Below are positions 1 through 5,747 of a stretch of DNA of 8,026 bases, one piece after another. Source of the DNA: Campylobacter sp. (GTDB taxonomy: Bacteria > Campylobacterota > Campylobacteria > Campylobacterales > Campylobacteraceae); NCBI GenBank assembly GCA_024680445.1, contig JAILCJ010000041.1, positions 1-8,026 on the forward strand, written 5' to 3'. The position numbers and the translations under genes are program-made. The stretch's first letter is position 1. Every line of letters starts with the position of its first letter. The notes beneath the pieces are model-generated. The model ran no database searches and was not told where the DNA came from. It saw nothing but the letters and a program-made list of their open reading frames with translations.

Positions 1-45
1 GTAAGAGTTAGTGGCAAAAAATACGAGCCAGAATTTATCATCTAA
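1..45 (+). CDS. 3' end of an upstream gene (partial, unidentified)
   Basis: The window opens in a frame that reads 14 codons (VRVSGKKYEPEFII) to a TAA at 43-45. The mixed charged and hydrophobic composition is plausible for a protein C-terminus, and the other two forward frames contain stops within the first 11 bases. The fragment is too short to assign to a family. No GC-rich hairpin follows it. There is only a T8 run at 46-53, so a terminator for this gene is not evident. Whether this really is coding is inferred from frame openness alone. Confidence 0.45.
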   Translation, partial: VRVSGKKYEPEFII

Positions 46-60
46 TTTTTTTTAAAATTT

Positions 61-105
61 CTTTTTTGTAAAAATTATGAGAAATCGCTTTTTTTATGTA
101 TAATT
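61..105 (+). promoter_or_regulatory. Predicted sigma70-type promoter of the sulfur operon
   Basis: A perfect -10 hexamer TATAAT lies at 99-104, directly preceded by TG (97-98), and sits behind T-rich stretches at 62-67 and 89-95. Campylobacter vegetative promoters typically have a good -10 box and periodic T-rich upstream DNA in place of a clear -35 box, and this site fits. The expected start of transcription is about 111-113, which gives a leader of roughly 80 nt before the first gene at 194. The promoter call is inferred from sequence; no start site has been measured. Confidence 0.6.
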
Positions 106-106
106 T

Positions 107-123
107 CAAAGTAACTTTGTTAC
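107..123 (+). promoter_or_regulatory. Two overlapping palindromes at the predicted start site (possible operator)
   Basis: CAAAGT-A-ACTTTG (107-119) is a perfect 6-bp inverted repeat around one base. GTAAC-TTT-GTTAC (111-123) is a perfect 5-bp inverted repeat that shares the segment 111-119. The two share sequence, so they cannot both form hairpins at once. Their position just downstream of the -10 box, across the expected start of transcription, is typical of a repressor operator. The binding protein is unknown. Confidence 0.35.
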
Positions 124-134
124 ATTTCTTATCA

Positions 135-160
135 GCTAAACAAGCTAAAATGCTGTTTGC
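135..160 (+). promoter_or_regulatory. Imperfect stem-loop in the operon leader
   Basis: In the predicted 5' untranslated leader, GC (135-136), AAAC (138-141) and AGC (143-145) can pair with GCT (152-154), GTTT (155-158) and GC (159-160). T137 and A142 bulge out, and the loop is TAAAAT (146-151). The nine pairs give moderate stability. No U-tract follows, so it is not a terminator, and it does not cover the ribosome binding site at 182-187. It could stabilise the mRNA or have no function. Confidence 0.25.
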
Positions 161-181
161 AGATTAAAAAAATTTCTAATG

Positions 182-187
182 AAGGAG
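182..187 (+). promoter_or_regulatory. Ribosome binding site that fixes the start at 194
   Basis: AAGGAG ends 6 nt before the ATG at 194. An in-frame ATG at 179 lies upstream of this site and would place the Shine-Dalgarno inside the coding region, so 194 is the better start. The protein from 194 also begins directly with a normal signal peptide (MKRFATLLLSAF). Confidence 0.8.
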
Positions 188-193
188 TACGCA

Positions 194-532
194 ATGAAAA
201 GATTTGCAACACTTTTACTTTCAGCATTTTTGGTGCTAGGTTTAGCTAGCGTTAACGCAATGGCAGACGCCGCAAAAGGTCAAAAATACTATCTTAAATT
301 TATGAAAGATGGTGCTGGCTTAAATGGTGCTGATTTCGCACATCAACACACACAAGCAGAGTGGGAGGCGTTATTTGACGCAGACGCAAAGAAATTTATC
401 GATGAATATTCAACAAAATTCCCAAAATTAAAAGATTTTCTAAATGGTGATAAATTCAAAAAATTTATGCCACATATAAAAGATTTTGTTATCGAATTTG
501 CATCTGACAGCGGTAAAGTTCCATCTTGCTAA
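194..532 (+). CDS. Small exported protein, 'cytochrome c-like' family without a heme motif
   Basis: The protein is 112 residues. It has a Sec signal peptide: positive n-region MKR, hydrophobic core about 5-20, and likely cleavage after AMA at 22-24. The mature part of about 88 residues is lysine-rich and opens with an AKGQKYYLKF segment, followed by LNGADFAHQHTQAEW (43-57) and FMPHIKDFVIEFASD (91-105). From memory, similar epsilonproteobacterial proteins are labelled 'cytochrome c' and share the HTQxEW segment, but no CxxCH is present here. The only cysteine is the last residue, C112, so covalent heme attachment of the normal kind is not possible. It is the first gene of the operon, 11 nt before the outer-membrane protein gene. 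A periplasmic role alongside the SQR and rhodanese is inferred from context; an electron- or sulfur-carrying function is not shown. Confidence 0.75.
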   Translation: MKRFATLLLSAFLVLGLASVNAMADAAKGQKYYLKFMKDGAGLNGADFAHQHTQAEWEALFDADAKKFIDEYSTKFPKLKDFLNGDKFKKFMPHIKDFVIEFASDSGKVPSC

Positions 533-543
533 AAGGCTAAAAA

Positions 544-2148
544 ATGAAAAAATTTAGCTTTTTACTCTCTTTTGCTGTCGCAACAGCCTTGTTTGCAAAC
601 GACGATATAAGCGAACTTAAAAAAGAAATCGAAGCCCTAAAAGCTCAAGTTAATGAGCTAAAAGCTTTGGCTGGTTTAAAGTCAAACCAAGTAGCTGCCA
701 CACAGCAAGTTGCTAGCACGCCTGTAAGCACAAATGTAGCTAACAACGCCGAAGTTGAAAAAAACACAGCCGATATAAAATCGCTAAAAACACAAGTTTC
801 TAAGTTAAATGCTAAAACTGGTGGCGATAATGTCAAATTTGATATAGATTTTAGAACCGCTTATGATGATTTGCATTACAAATACAACGGTGCCAAAAAT
901 CAACACAACGGCATTTGGACAAACAAACTTATCCTTGGTATGCAAGCTCAACCTGTCGACAATCTAGCGTTTAAAGGCTCCCTTGCAGCTTATAAAATCT
1001 TTGGTCAAAACAATATCGCAAACAGCTCGTATTTCCAAAATTTCGACTGGTATGATACTCAAAAACCAAACGATACTGCACTTCGTATAAGAGAAGCATA
1101 CTTTTTGTATTTTGGAAGTCTAGGCGAAATTCCGTTTAATTTCAGTTTCGGTCGCCGTCCATCACTAGATGGTTTCTTGACAAATTTACGTGCTGACAAT
1201 GCGAATCCAGGCTCACCTATCGGACACAATATAAACATGCAATTCGATGGTGCTAGCTTCAAATTTGATCTTGATAAAATTACCGATATTCCGGGTCTTT
1301 ATCTCAAACTTTGCTTAGGTAGAGGCTTTTCAGATACCTTGGGTGCGTATAGTATGAATATGAATACCATGGGCTTTAACCCGGGTTATATCAACGACGA
1401 ATACAACCCAGATATGGATCTAGCCGGTCTTATCGTTCAATTCTATGACGATGGTCAGTATAAAGTCATGGGTAATTACTTCTATGCTAAAAACATGATG
1501 GATATGAACATCAAAGGCATGGCGGTAACTCCGCTAATGGGACAAAACCCAGTTACAGGTCAACCTATGCAAGTTGGAGCTTTACAAAAACCATACTTTA
1601 ACTTCGTAGATGTCGGCGATATGCAAGGCGGTGCCCTATCTGTTCAAGTTAATGGCATAGGTGACGGAATCAGCGATTTCTTAGACGATACCGTAGTTTT
1701 CGCATCTTGGGCGTTTAGCAAAACCAAACCTAACTCTAACCCAGTTTATTCAACCACTGGTTTAGCTCCGGGTATGCTTGGCACAACAGATAGCAAATTT
1801 GGTCAGTCTTTTTATGTCGGCGTTCAAATGCCAGGCTTCATGGACGGACACAAATTCGGTCTTGAATACAACCACGGAAGTAAATATTGGAGAAGCTTCA
1901 CTTATGGCGAAGATACCTTGGTTGGCTCAAAACTAGCAGCCAGAGGCAACGCTTATGAAACTTATTACACCTTACCTTTAGTTGGCAAAAATTTGACGGC
2001 TTCACTTAGCTATCTTTTGATAGATTATGATTACACAGGTAGCGATACTTTCTTTGGCTGGACCGGAACTCCAATGGATGTTGATAATACCCCAGGTGCA
2101 GTCAAAAGAGCACAACAAATTCGAGCTTATTTAAGATATAGATATTAG
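544..2148 (+). CDS. DUF3373-like outer-membrane beta-barrel protein
   Basis: The protein is 534 residues. A signal peptide (MKKFSFLLSFAVATALFA, cleavage about 18/19) is followed by two coiled-coil stretches, about 22-43 (ISELKKEIEALKAQVNELKAL) and 68-90 (VEKNTADIKSLKTQVSKL). These are separated by a Ser/Thr/Val/Ala-rich linker. From about 97 the sequence alternates polar and aromatic residues in beta-strand style, and it ends in an aromatic residue (RAYLRYRY), as outer-membrane barrels do. Layout and strand wording match the epsilonproteobacterial DUF3373 family, judged by recall and not by search. The N-terminal coiled coil probably forms a trimeric periplasmic stalk or peptidoglycan contact, as in some porins. 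Residues 271-342 are rich in methionine (11 Met). An AAAGG 7 nt before the ATG serves translation. As second gene of the operon it may carry sulfur compounds or other solutes across the outer membrane; the substrate is unknown. Confidence 0.8.
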   Translation: MKKFSFLLSFAVATALFANDDISELKKEIEALKAQVNELKALAGLKSNQVAATQQVASTPVSTNVANNAEVEKNTADIKSLKTQVSKLNAKTGGDNVKFDIDFRTAYDDLHYKYNGAKNQHNGIWTNKLILGMQAQPVDNLAFKGSLAAYKIFGQNNIANSSYFQNFDWYDTQKPNDTALRIREAYFLYFGSLGEIPFNFSFGRRPSLDGFLTNLRADNANPGSPIGHNINMQFDGASFKFDLDKITDIPGLYLKLCLGRGFSDTLGAYSMNMNTMGFNPGYINDEYNPDMDLAGLIVQFYDDGQYKVMGNYFYAKNMMDMNIKGMAVTPLMGQNPVTGQPMQVGALQKPYFNFVDVGDMQGGALSVQVNGIGDGISDFLDDTVVFASWAFSKTKPNSNPVYSTTGLAPGMLGTTDSKFGQSFYVGVQMPGFMDGHKFGLEYNHGSKYWRSFTYGEDTLVGSKLAARGNAYETYYTLPLVGKNLTASLSYLLIDYDYTGSDTFFGWTGTPMDVDNTPGAVKRAQQIRAYLRYRY

Positions 2149-2171
2149 GTGATTGAGAAGGAAAATTTAAA

Positions 2172-3629
2172 ATGAACAAAGTAATAGATGAGATAGTAAA
2201 TGATATGCAAAAAAGCGGTGACAAAGGCCGCCGTGATGCATTGAAATTTATGATGGCTGCACCTATGTTAGGTGCCTTGATAGGCGAAGCAAGTGCCCAA
2301 GAAGCAAAAGCATCATCAAATGCCAAAGGTAAAATAGTTGTTGTTGGTGGCGGTTTGGCTGGTATAGCGACAGCCGCTGCACTTTGCAAAAGGCTTAGCA
2401 ACCCAGATGTTACAGTTATCGAACCAAATCCTTATTCTGTAACTTATCAAGCCGGAAACACACTTATCATGGGTGGAGTTTTTACAAAAGATGATGTTTT
2501 TTACGAAACAAAAGACTTTATGCCAAGCGATGCCAAATGGATAAAAAAAGCTGCTAAAAACTTTGATCCTGAAAACAAAAAAGTTATACTTGATGACGGA
2601 GAAGAAGTTAGCTATGATTATCTAGTAGTAGCCATGGGCGTCAATCTAAACTATGGTGCTATCGAAGGTTTAAGCGGAGAGATAACTTCTAGTGGCGACA
2701 GTGCACCAGCTCGTGCAACTGTTGGCAAAAACGGCATTTATTCGCTTTACTTCATGGACGGAGCCATAGATACATATAACGCCGTTCAAGAGCTTATCAA
2801 AAAAGCTAAGGCAATGAAAAAAGACGATCCTAAGCTAGAACTTATATTTAGCGATTCGCCAAGTGCTATAAAATGCGGTGGAGCACCAAAAAAAGCCGCT
2901 TATATCGCACATGATTTGCTCGAAAAAGCCGGTGTTAGAGATAGAGTAAATATTACTTTTTACACAAACAGCGACAAACTTTTCAATGTCCCAGAATACG
3001 CAGCAGCCATAGGTGAGCAATTTAAAGCCAGAGATATTAAATATCAATTCAAAACCAGACTTGTCAAGGTAGATCCGGCAAACAAAGTTGCAACTTTTGA
3101 AAAAAGCTGGACAGAAAAAGGCGAATACGATAAGGACCTTGAAGAATACGAAATGATCAAAAAAACCGAAAAATTTGATCACAATTTTGAATTTTTACAT
3201 GTTGTTCCTATCCAAAAAACACCTGACGCCGTTGGAAAATCCCCAATTGGTTCAGACAATGGTTGGGTTCCGGTTGACAAAGAGACCTTACAACATGTAA
3301 AATACAAAAATATTTTTGCACTTGGCGATTGTGCAGCTGTGCCACTTGGCAAAACTGGTGGTAGTGCTCGTAAACAATACAAAGTAGTCGTCGATAACCT
3401 TATTGATGTCATGGAGGGTAAAACTGAACTACAAGCCAAGTACGATGGATACACAGTTTGCCCACTTATCACAAGGATAGGCAGGGTTATGTTTGCGGAA
3501 TTTGATTGGAAAGGCGTTGCTCCAACATTTCCGCTTGATCCAACTCAAGAACGTTGGAGTATGTGGATATTAAAAGCCTACATAATGAAACCGACTGTAA
3601 TGTATGGAATGCTACCGGGTAGACTTTAA
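2172..3629 (+). CDS. sqr: Tat-exported type II sulfide:quinone oxidoreductase
   Basis: This 485-residue FAD enzyme is predicted to oxidise sulfide to sulfane sulfur or polysulfide and pass electrons to the quinone pool. A twin-arginine signal is visible: RRDALKFM from residue 20, a hydrophobic stretch, and an ASA cleavage site at 40-42. The FAD-binding GxGxxG lies at 59-64 (VVVGGGLAGIA). Two cysteines align by eye with the catalytic pair of human SQOR (Cys201 and Cys379): C235 in IKCGGAPKKAAYI and C430 in YDGYTVCPLIT. The second FAD motif, FALGDCAAVPLGKTGGSA (382-399), and the stretch GWVPVDKETLQH are also shared with that lineage. Flavocytochrome c sulfide dehydrogenase (FccB) is related and also Tat-exported, but the cysteine contexts favour SQR. 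A GAAGGA stands about 9 nt before the ATG, and the gap to the preceding gene is 23 nt. The enzyme should act on the periplasmic face of the inner membrane. The C-terminus stops soon after MYGMLPGRL, without the longer tail of human SQOR. Confidence 0.85.
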   Translation: MNKVIDEIVNDMQKSGDKGRRDALKFMMAAPMLGALIGEASAQEAKASSNAKGKIVVVGGGLAGIATAAALCKRLSNPDVTVIEPNPYSVTYQAGNTLIMGGVFTKDDVFYETKDFMPSDAKWIKKAAKNFDPENKKVILDDGEEVSYDYLVVAMGVNLNYGAIEGLSGEITSSGDSAPARATVGKNGIYSLYFMDGAIDTYNAVQELIKKAKAMKKDDPKLELIFSDSPSAIKCGGAPKKAAYIAHDLLEKAGVRDRVNITFYTNSDKLFNVPEYAAAIGEQFKARDIKYQFKTRLVKVDPANKVATFEKSWTEKGEYDKDLEEYEMIKKTEKFDHNFEFLHVVPIQKTPDAVGKSPIGSDNGWVPVDKETLQHVKYKNIFALGDCAAVPLGKTGGSARKQYKVVVDNLIDVMEGKTELQAKYDGYTVCPLITRIGRVMFAEFDWKGVAPTFPLDPTQERWSMWILKAYIMKPTVMYGMLPGRL

Positions 3630-3652
3630 AATTTAAACACAAGGGGTTAAAA

Positions 3653-4900
3653 ATGAAGAGATTTTATTTTGCGATTTTGTTACTATCTTTGTGCGTATTT
3701 AACGCGAATGCAGCACAACCAGATATGTATGACTGCGAGGCTAATGTAACTGTTAAGCCAAGCCAAGAGGATTGTCCTACAACAGAAAGCACGCAACCAA
3801 ATTCGGCAATATCGAAGATAATACAAGATAGCAAACTTGAAGTCGTGGATTATAAATACGTCAGATCTAAACTTGGAACTGGTATCAGAGGCGGTTCTTT
3901 GGCGGTGCTTATAGACGCTAGACCTACAAAAAGATACAATGCCGGCACGATACCATCAGCCATACAAATTCAAGATACAGAATTTGATTCGCAAATTTCA
4001 AGGATAGCTGATACGCCAAAAGACAAAGAAATCATCGTATTTTGCCAAGGTTATGACTGCACAAAAAGCTTAAATGTATCACTAAGACTTAAAGCCGCTG
4101 GTTATACAAATGTCAAGCTTTATCAACCCGGTTTTCCAGACTGGCAAAAACATGACTATATAGAAATAGGCACGGATTTTGTGTCCTTAGCTTTTGACAA
4201 AAACTCAGCTTTGCTTATAGACGCAAGACCAAAAAGAAAATTTCTAGCCGAAACCATACCTGGTGCCATGTCTTTGCCAGATACAGATTTTGACAAACTA
4301 AAAGGCTTTTTGCCGGGTGACAAAACTATGCAAATCATTACATTTTGCAACGGCTACGACTGCAAAAAATCTCACTTTTTAGCCCAAAAACTTATAGAGC
4401 TTGGCTATAAAAATGTAGCCAACTATTCAGCCGGTTTGCCTGGCTGGAAAGCAGCTAGTTTACCAACAACCAAAGACAACAGTGCTGCTGCTAAAAAACA
4501 GCTCATAACTGAACTTAAAGTTCCATATTTTGGTCCTATCAAAAAAGGTCTAGACAAAGGTTCGGTTGATAGCAAATGGTTTGTTCAAAACTACCAAAAA
4601 TTGCCAAAAGATGTTACTCTTATAGATATAAGAACGGCAGATGAAAGAGCTCTTGGCTATATCGAAGGCTCAAAACATATTTCTATCGATGATACCAAGG
4701 ACATCAAAAAATTCATCGCCCAACTCCCTAAAGGCTATGTGATCTTTTATTGCTCAACTGGCACACGTTCTCTTGAAGCATACGAAAAAGTAATAGCTGC
4801 TGGTTATGATAAAGGACTTTTCCTTGACGCACCAGTTAAATGCAAGGGCAAAAAGTGCAACTTTACTATAAACGAACCACTTATGCCAACCGAATGGTAA
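3653..4900 (+). CDS. Exported triple-rhodanese sulfurtransferase
   Basis: The protein is 415 residues with a Sec signal peptide (MKRFYFAILLLSLCVFNANA, cleavage about 20/21). Three rhodanese domains follow. Domain 1 is about 62-168, with active loop CQGYDCTKS (C131). Domain 2 is about 172-268, with loop CNGYDCKKS (C232). Domain 3 is about 303-395, with loop CSTGTRS (C367). Domains 1 and 2 are clear tandem copies: both carry LIDARP, an IPxA segment, the double-cysteine loop, and a GYxNV...GxPxW end. Domain 3 is divergent. Further cysteines lie at C28 and C41 and in the tail (C397, C402). Rhodanese active-site cysteines carry persulfide, so this should bind and pass on sulfane sulfur from the upstream SQR. 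The Wolinella Sud protein is a periplasmic polysulfide-binding rhodanese but has a single domain. AAGGGG stands 6 nt before the ATG, 23 nt separate it from sqr, and a strong terminator follows 16 nt after the stop. Confidence 0.88.
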   Translation: MKRFYFAILLLSLCVFNANAAQPDMYDCEANVTVKPSQEDCPTTESTQPNSAISKIIQDSKLEVVDYKYVRSKLGTGIRGGSLAVLIDARPTKRYNAGTIPSAIQIQDTEFDSQISRIADTPKDKEIIVFCQGYDCTKSLNVSLRLKAAGYTNVKLYQPGFPDWQKHDYIEIGTDFVSLAFDKNSALLIDARPKRKFLAETIPGAMSLPDTDFDKLKGFLPGDKTMQIITFCNGYDCKKSHFLAQKLIELGYKNVANYSAGLPGWKAASLPTTKDNSAAAKKQLITELKVPYFGPIKKGLDKGSVDSKWFVQNYQKLPKDVTLIDIRTADERALGYIEGSKHISIDDTKDIKKFIAQLPKGYVIFYCSTGTRSLEAYEKVIAAGYDKGLFLDAPVKCKGKKCNFTINEPLMPTEW

Positions 4901-4916
4901 TTTCATAAAATCCCTT

Positions 4917-4947
4917 ATCCCGCCTAACCCCTTGGCGGGATTTTTTT
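4917..4947 (+). terminator. Intrinsic terminator of the sulfur operon
   Basis: A perfect 8-bp stem, ATCCCGCC (4917-4924) with GGCGGGAT (4934-4941), has a 9-nt loop and is followed by a run of seven T (4941-4947). It is the most GC-rich spot of the region and lies 16 nt after the rhodanese stop codon. It should end transcription of the four-gene operon and separate it from the toxin-antitoxin module. Confidence 0.92.
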
Positions 4948-5019
4948 AATTCCAATCACATTTTCAAATTTGATTTTTTTATATCAAAAAAAATCGCTTT
5001 TACAATTTACACAAATTTA

Positions 5020-5033
5020 CATCAAATTTGATG
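5020..5033 (+). promoter_or_regulatory. 14-bp palindrome upstream of the toxin-antitoxin promoter
   Basis: CATCAAATTTGATG is a perfect palindrome centred about 45 bp upstream of the -10 box of the module, a position suited to a regulator. Caution is needed because its core TCAAATTTGA recurs in this window at 833, 1259, 4964, 5734 and 5853, partly inside genes, and may simply be a genome-wide frequent word. Confidence 0.25.
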
Positions 5034-5059
5034 ATTTAACTCAAATTTTAAATAGAGTA

Positions 5060-5084
5060 AATTTGGTATATAATTTACAACTTA
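5060..5084 (+). repeat. 25-bp direct repeat, copy 1, carrying the antitoxin promoter -10 box
   Basis: This copy matches 5712-5736 at 22 of 25 positions. All three differences are transitions (A/G, A/G, T/C). It holds the -10 box TATAAT (5069-5074), with expected transcription start about 5081, so the antitoxin leader would be only about 15 nt and begin almost at the ribosome binding site. The promoter reading and the repeat are both visible in the sequence; function is inferred. Confidence 0.7.
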
Positions 5085-5090
5085 AAGGAG
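5084..5090 (+). promoter_or_regulatory. Ribosome binding site that fixes the antitoxin start at 5096
   Basis: AAAGGAG ends 5 nt before the ATG at 5096. The same reading frame is open back to an ATG at 4970, but that stretch covers the promoter -10 box and the AT-rich intergenic DNA and has no Shine-Dalgarno, so the 74-codon version is the credible gene. Confidence 0.85.
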
Positions 5091-5095
5091 AAAAT

Positions 5096-5320
5096 ATGGA
5101 AAAAGCAAAATTTAAAGAATTTCACTTTTCGATACCTTGCGATGAGACTGATTTGATCGCCATGGCGGAGGATATCGAAAAAAGGCTAAAAGATTTGCAA
5201 AATGCAGATAATGATAAAAATCAAATTAGCGATGAAGATCGTGAGCTGATAGATAAAGTAATCGGAGAATTAGATAATCCTACAATCAGAGCTGTTTTTG
5301 AAAGGCTAAAAGACAAATGA
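5096..5320 (+). CDS. Putative antitoxin of a Doc-type module (small acidic protein, not Phd-like)
   Basis: The protein is 74 residues and acidic (about 20 Asp/Glu against 13 Lys/Arg). Its start is MEKAKFKEFHFSIPC; a predicted helical segment follows (19-36, LIAMAEDIEKRLKDLQ), then a polar linker (37-44), then a charged helical segment (45-74). I see no Phd/YefM beta-alpha fold signature, no recognisable ribbon-helix-helix or helix-turn-helix, and no [ST]xxxE[GN] Fic-inhibitory motif. The role is inferred from position: it precedes the Doc-type toxin gene and its stop overlaps the toxin start (ATGA at 5317-5320), a layout that couples translation and usually puts the antitoxin first. It would bind and block the toxin. 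Whether it also represses its own promoter is unclear, because no DNA-binding fold is evident. Confidence 0.7.
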   Translation: MEKAKFKEFHFSIPCDETDLIAMAEDIEKRLKDLQNADNDKNQISDEDRELIDKVIGELDNPTIRAVFERLKDK

Positions 5321-5712
5321 AATATTTTAACCTTGCAACCGCCACCGAGCTACACAATATCATGATCGCCAAAATCGGCGGAAGTAGCGGTCATAATGAT
5401 ACTCAAATAGGCTATTTAGATTCTGCTTTGCAAAATATCCAAGACGATATGTATTATCCAAAAATCGAAGATAAAGTAAGCCATTTAATGTTTTCTTGCG
5501 TCAAATTTCACCCATTTAGTGACGGCAACAAAAGAACTTCTATTTTGCTAGCAAGTGCATTTTTGGCAAAAAACGATATCAAAATTGATGAGAAATTTTT
5601 TATCACAATGGAAGATGTAGTCGTAAAAATAGCCACCAACGAGATCAGCAAAGAGAATCTAAAAGATATTTTCAAAGCTTTTATTTACGATTCTAAATTT
5701 CAAAGCGGGTGA
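5317..5712 (+). CDS. doc: Doc (death-on-curing) family toxin, Fic fold
   Basis: The protein is 131 residues, close to the 126 of phage P1 Doc. The Fic-fold active motif is intact at 65-74: HPFSDGNKRT, with H65, F67, D69, N71, K72 and R73. The lysine in place of the glycine of HPFxxGNGR marks the Doc branch, which phosphorylates elongation factor EF-Tu and stops translation, in contrast to AMP-transferring Fic enzymes. Upstream, the segment 23-49 (SSGHNDTQIGYLDSALQN... to YYP) fits the Doc substrate-binding flap region. It starts inside the antitoxin stop (4-nt overlap). No frameshift is seen, so the toxin should be active unless restrained. The stop codon is the first part of the second copy of the 25-bp repeat. 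Confidence 0.88.
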   Translation: MKYFNLATATELHNIMIAKIGGSSGHNDTQIGYLDSALQNIQDDMYYPKIEDKVSHLMFSCVKFHPFSDGNKRTSILLASAFLAKNDIKIDEKFFITMEDVVVKIATNEISKENLKDIFKAFIYDSKFQSG

Positions 5713-5736
5713 ATTTGGTGTATAATTTGCAACTCA
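5712..5736 (+). repeat. 25-bp direct repeat, copy 2, with a second TATAAT at the toxin stop
   Basis: This near copy of 5060-5084 (22/25 identical) starts on the last base of the toxin stop codon. It keeps the -10 box TATAAT (5721-5726), so it may be an active + strand promoter with start about 5733. No open reading frame with a ribosome binding site lies downstream on the + strand; a transcript would be short if the stem-loop at 5748-5777 stops it. Confidence 0.7.
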
Positions 5737-5747
5737 AATTTGATATT

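Noticed and set aside
46..53. T8 run after the first stop codon as a terminator or phase-variable tract
   Set aside because: No GC-rich stem precedes it, and it lies between genes where length change would not switch a reading frame; no long poly-G or poly-C tract exists anywhere in the window.
179..193. Upstream in-frame ATG at 179 adding MKEYA to the first operon gene
   Set aside because: The Shine-Dalgarno AAGGAG lies inside this extension and points to the ATG at 194, and the signal peptide fits better from 194.
194..532. Calling the first operon product a c-type cytochrome
   Set aside because: No CxxCH motif is present, only one cysteine at the very end.
645..1262. Open - strand frames of 63 and 67 codons opposite the outer-membrane protein gene
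   Set aside because: They are antisense to a gene with clear signal peptide and barrel features, and show no ribosome binding site or family resemblance.
2102..3472. Open - strand frames of 97-115 codons opposite the SQR gene
   Set aside because: The + strand has unambiguous FAD and cysteine motifs throughout; the reverse frames have unlikely composition (Phe- or Pro-rich) and no start signals.
4156..4350. Open - strand frame of 64 codons opposite the rhodanese gene
   Set aside because: It lies opposite the second rhodanese domain and is a reverse shadow of that repeat.
4970..5095. 42-codon N-terminal extension of the antitoxin frame
   Set aside because: It covers the promoter -10 box and intergenic palindromes and lacks a ribosome binding site; AAAGGAG sits directly before 5096.
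5317..5712. Calling the toxin an AMP-transferring Fic enzyme
   Set aside because: The motif has lysine (GNKR), not glycine (GNGR), and the length is that of Doc.
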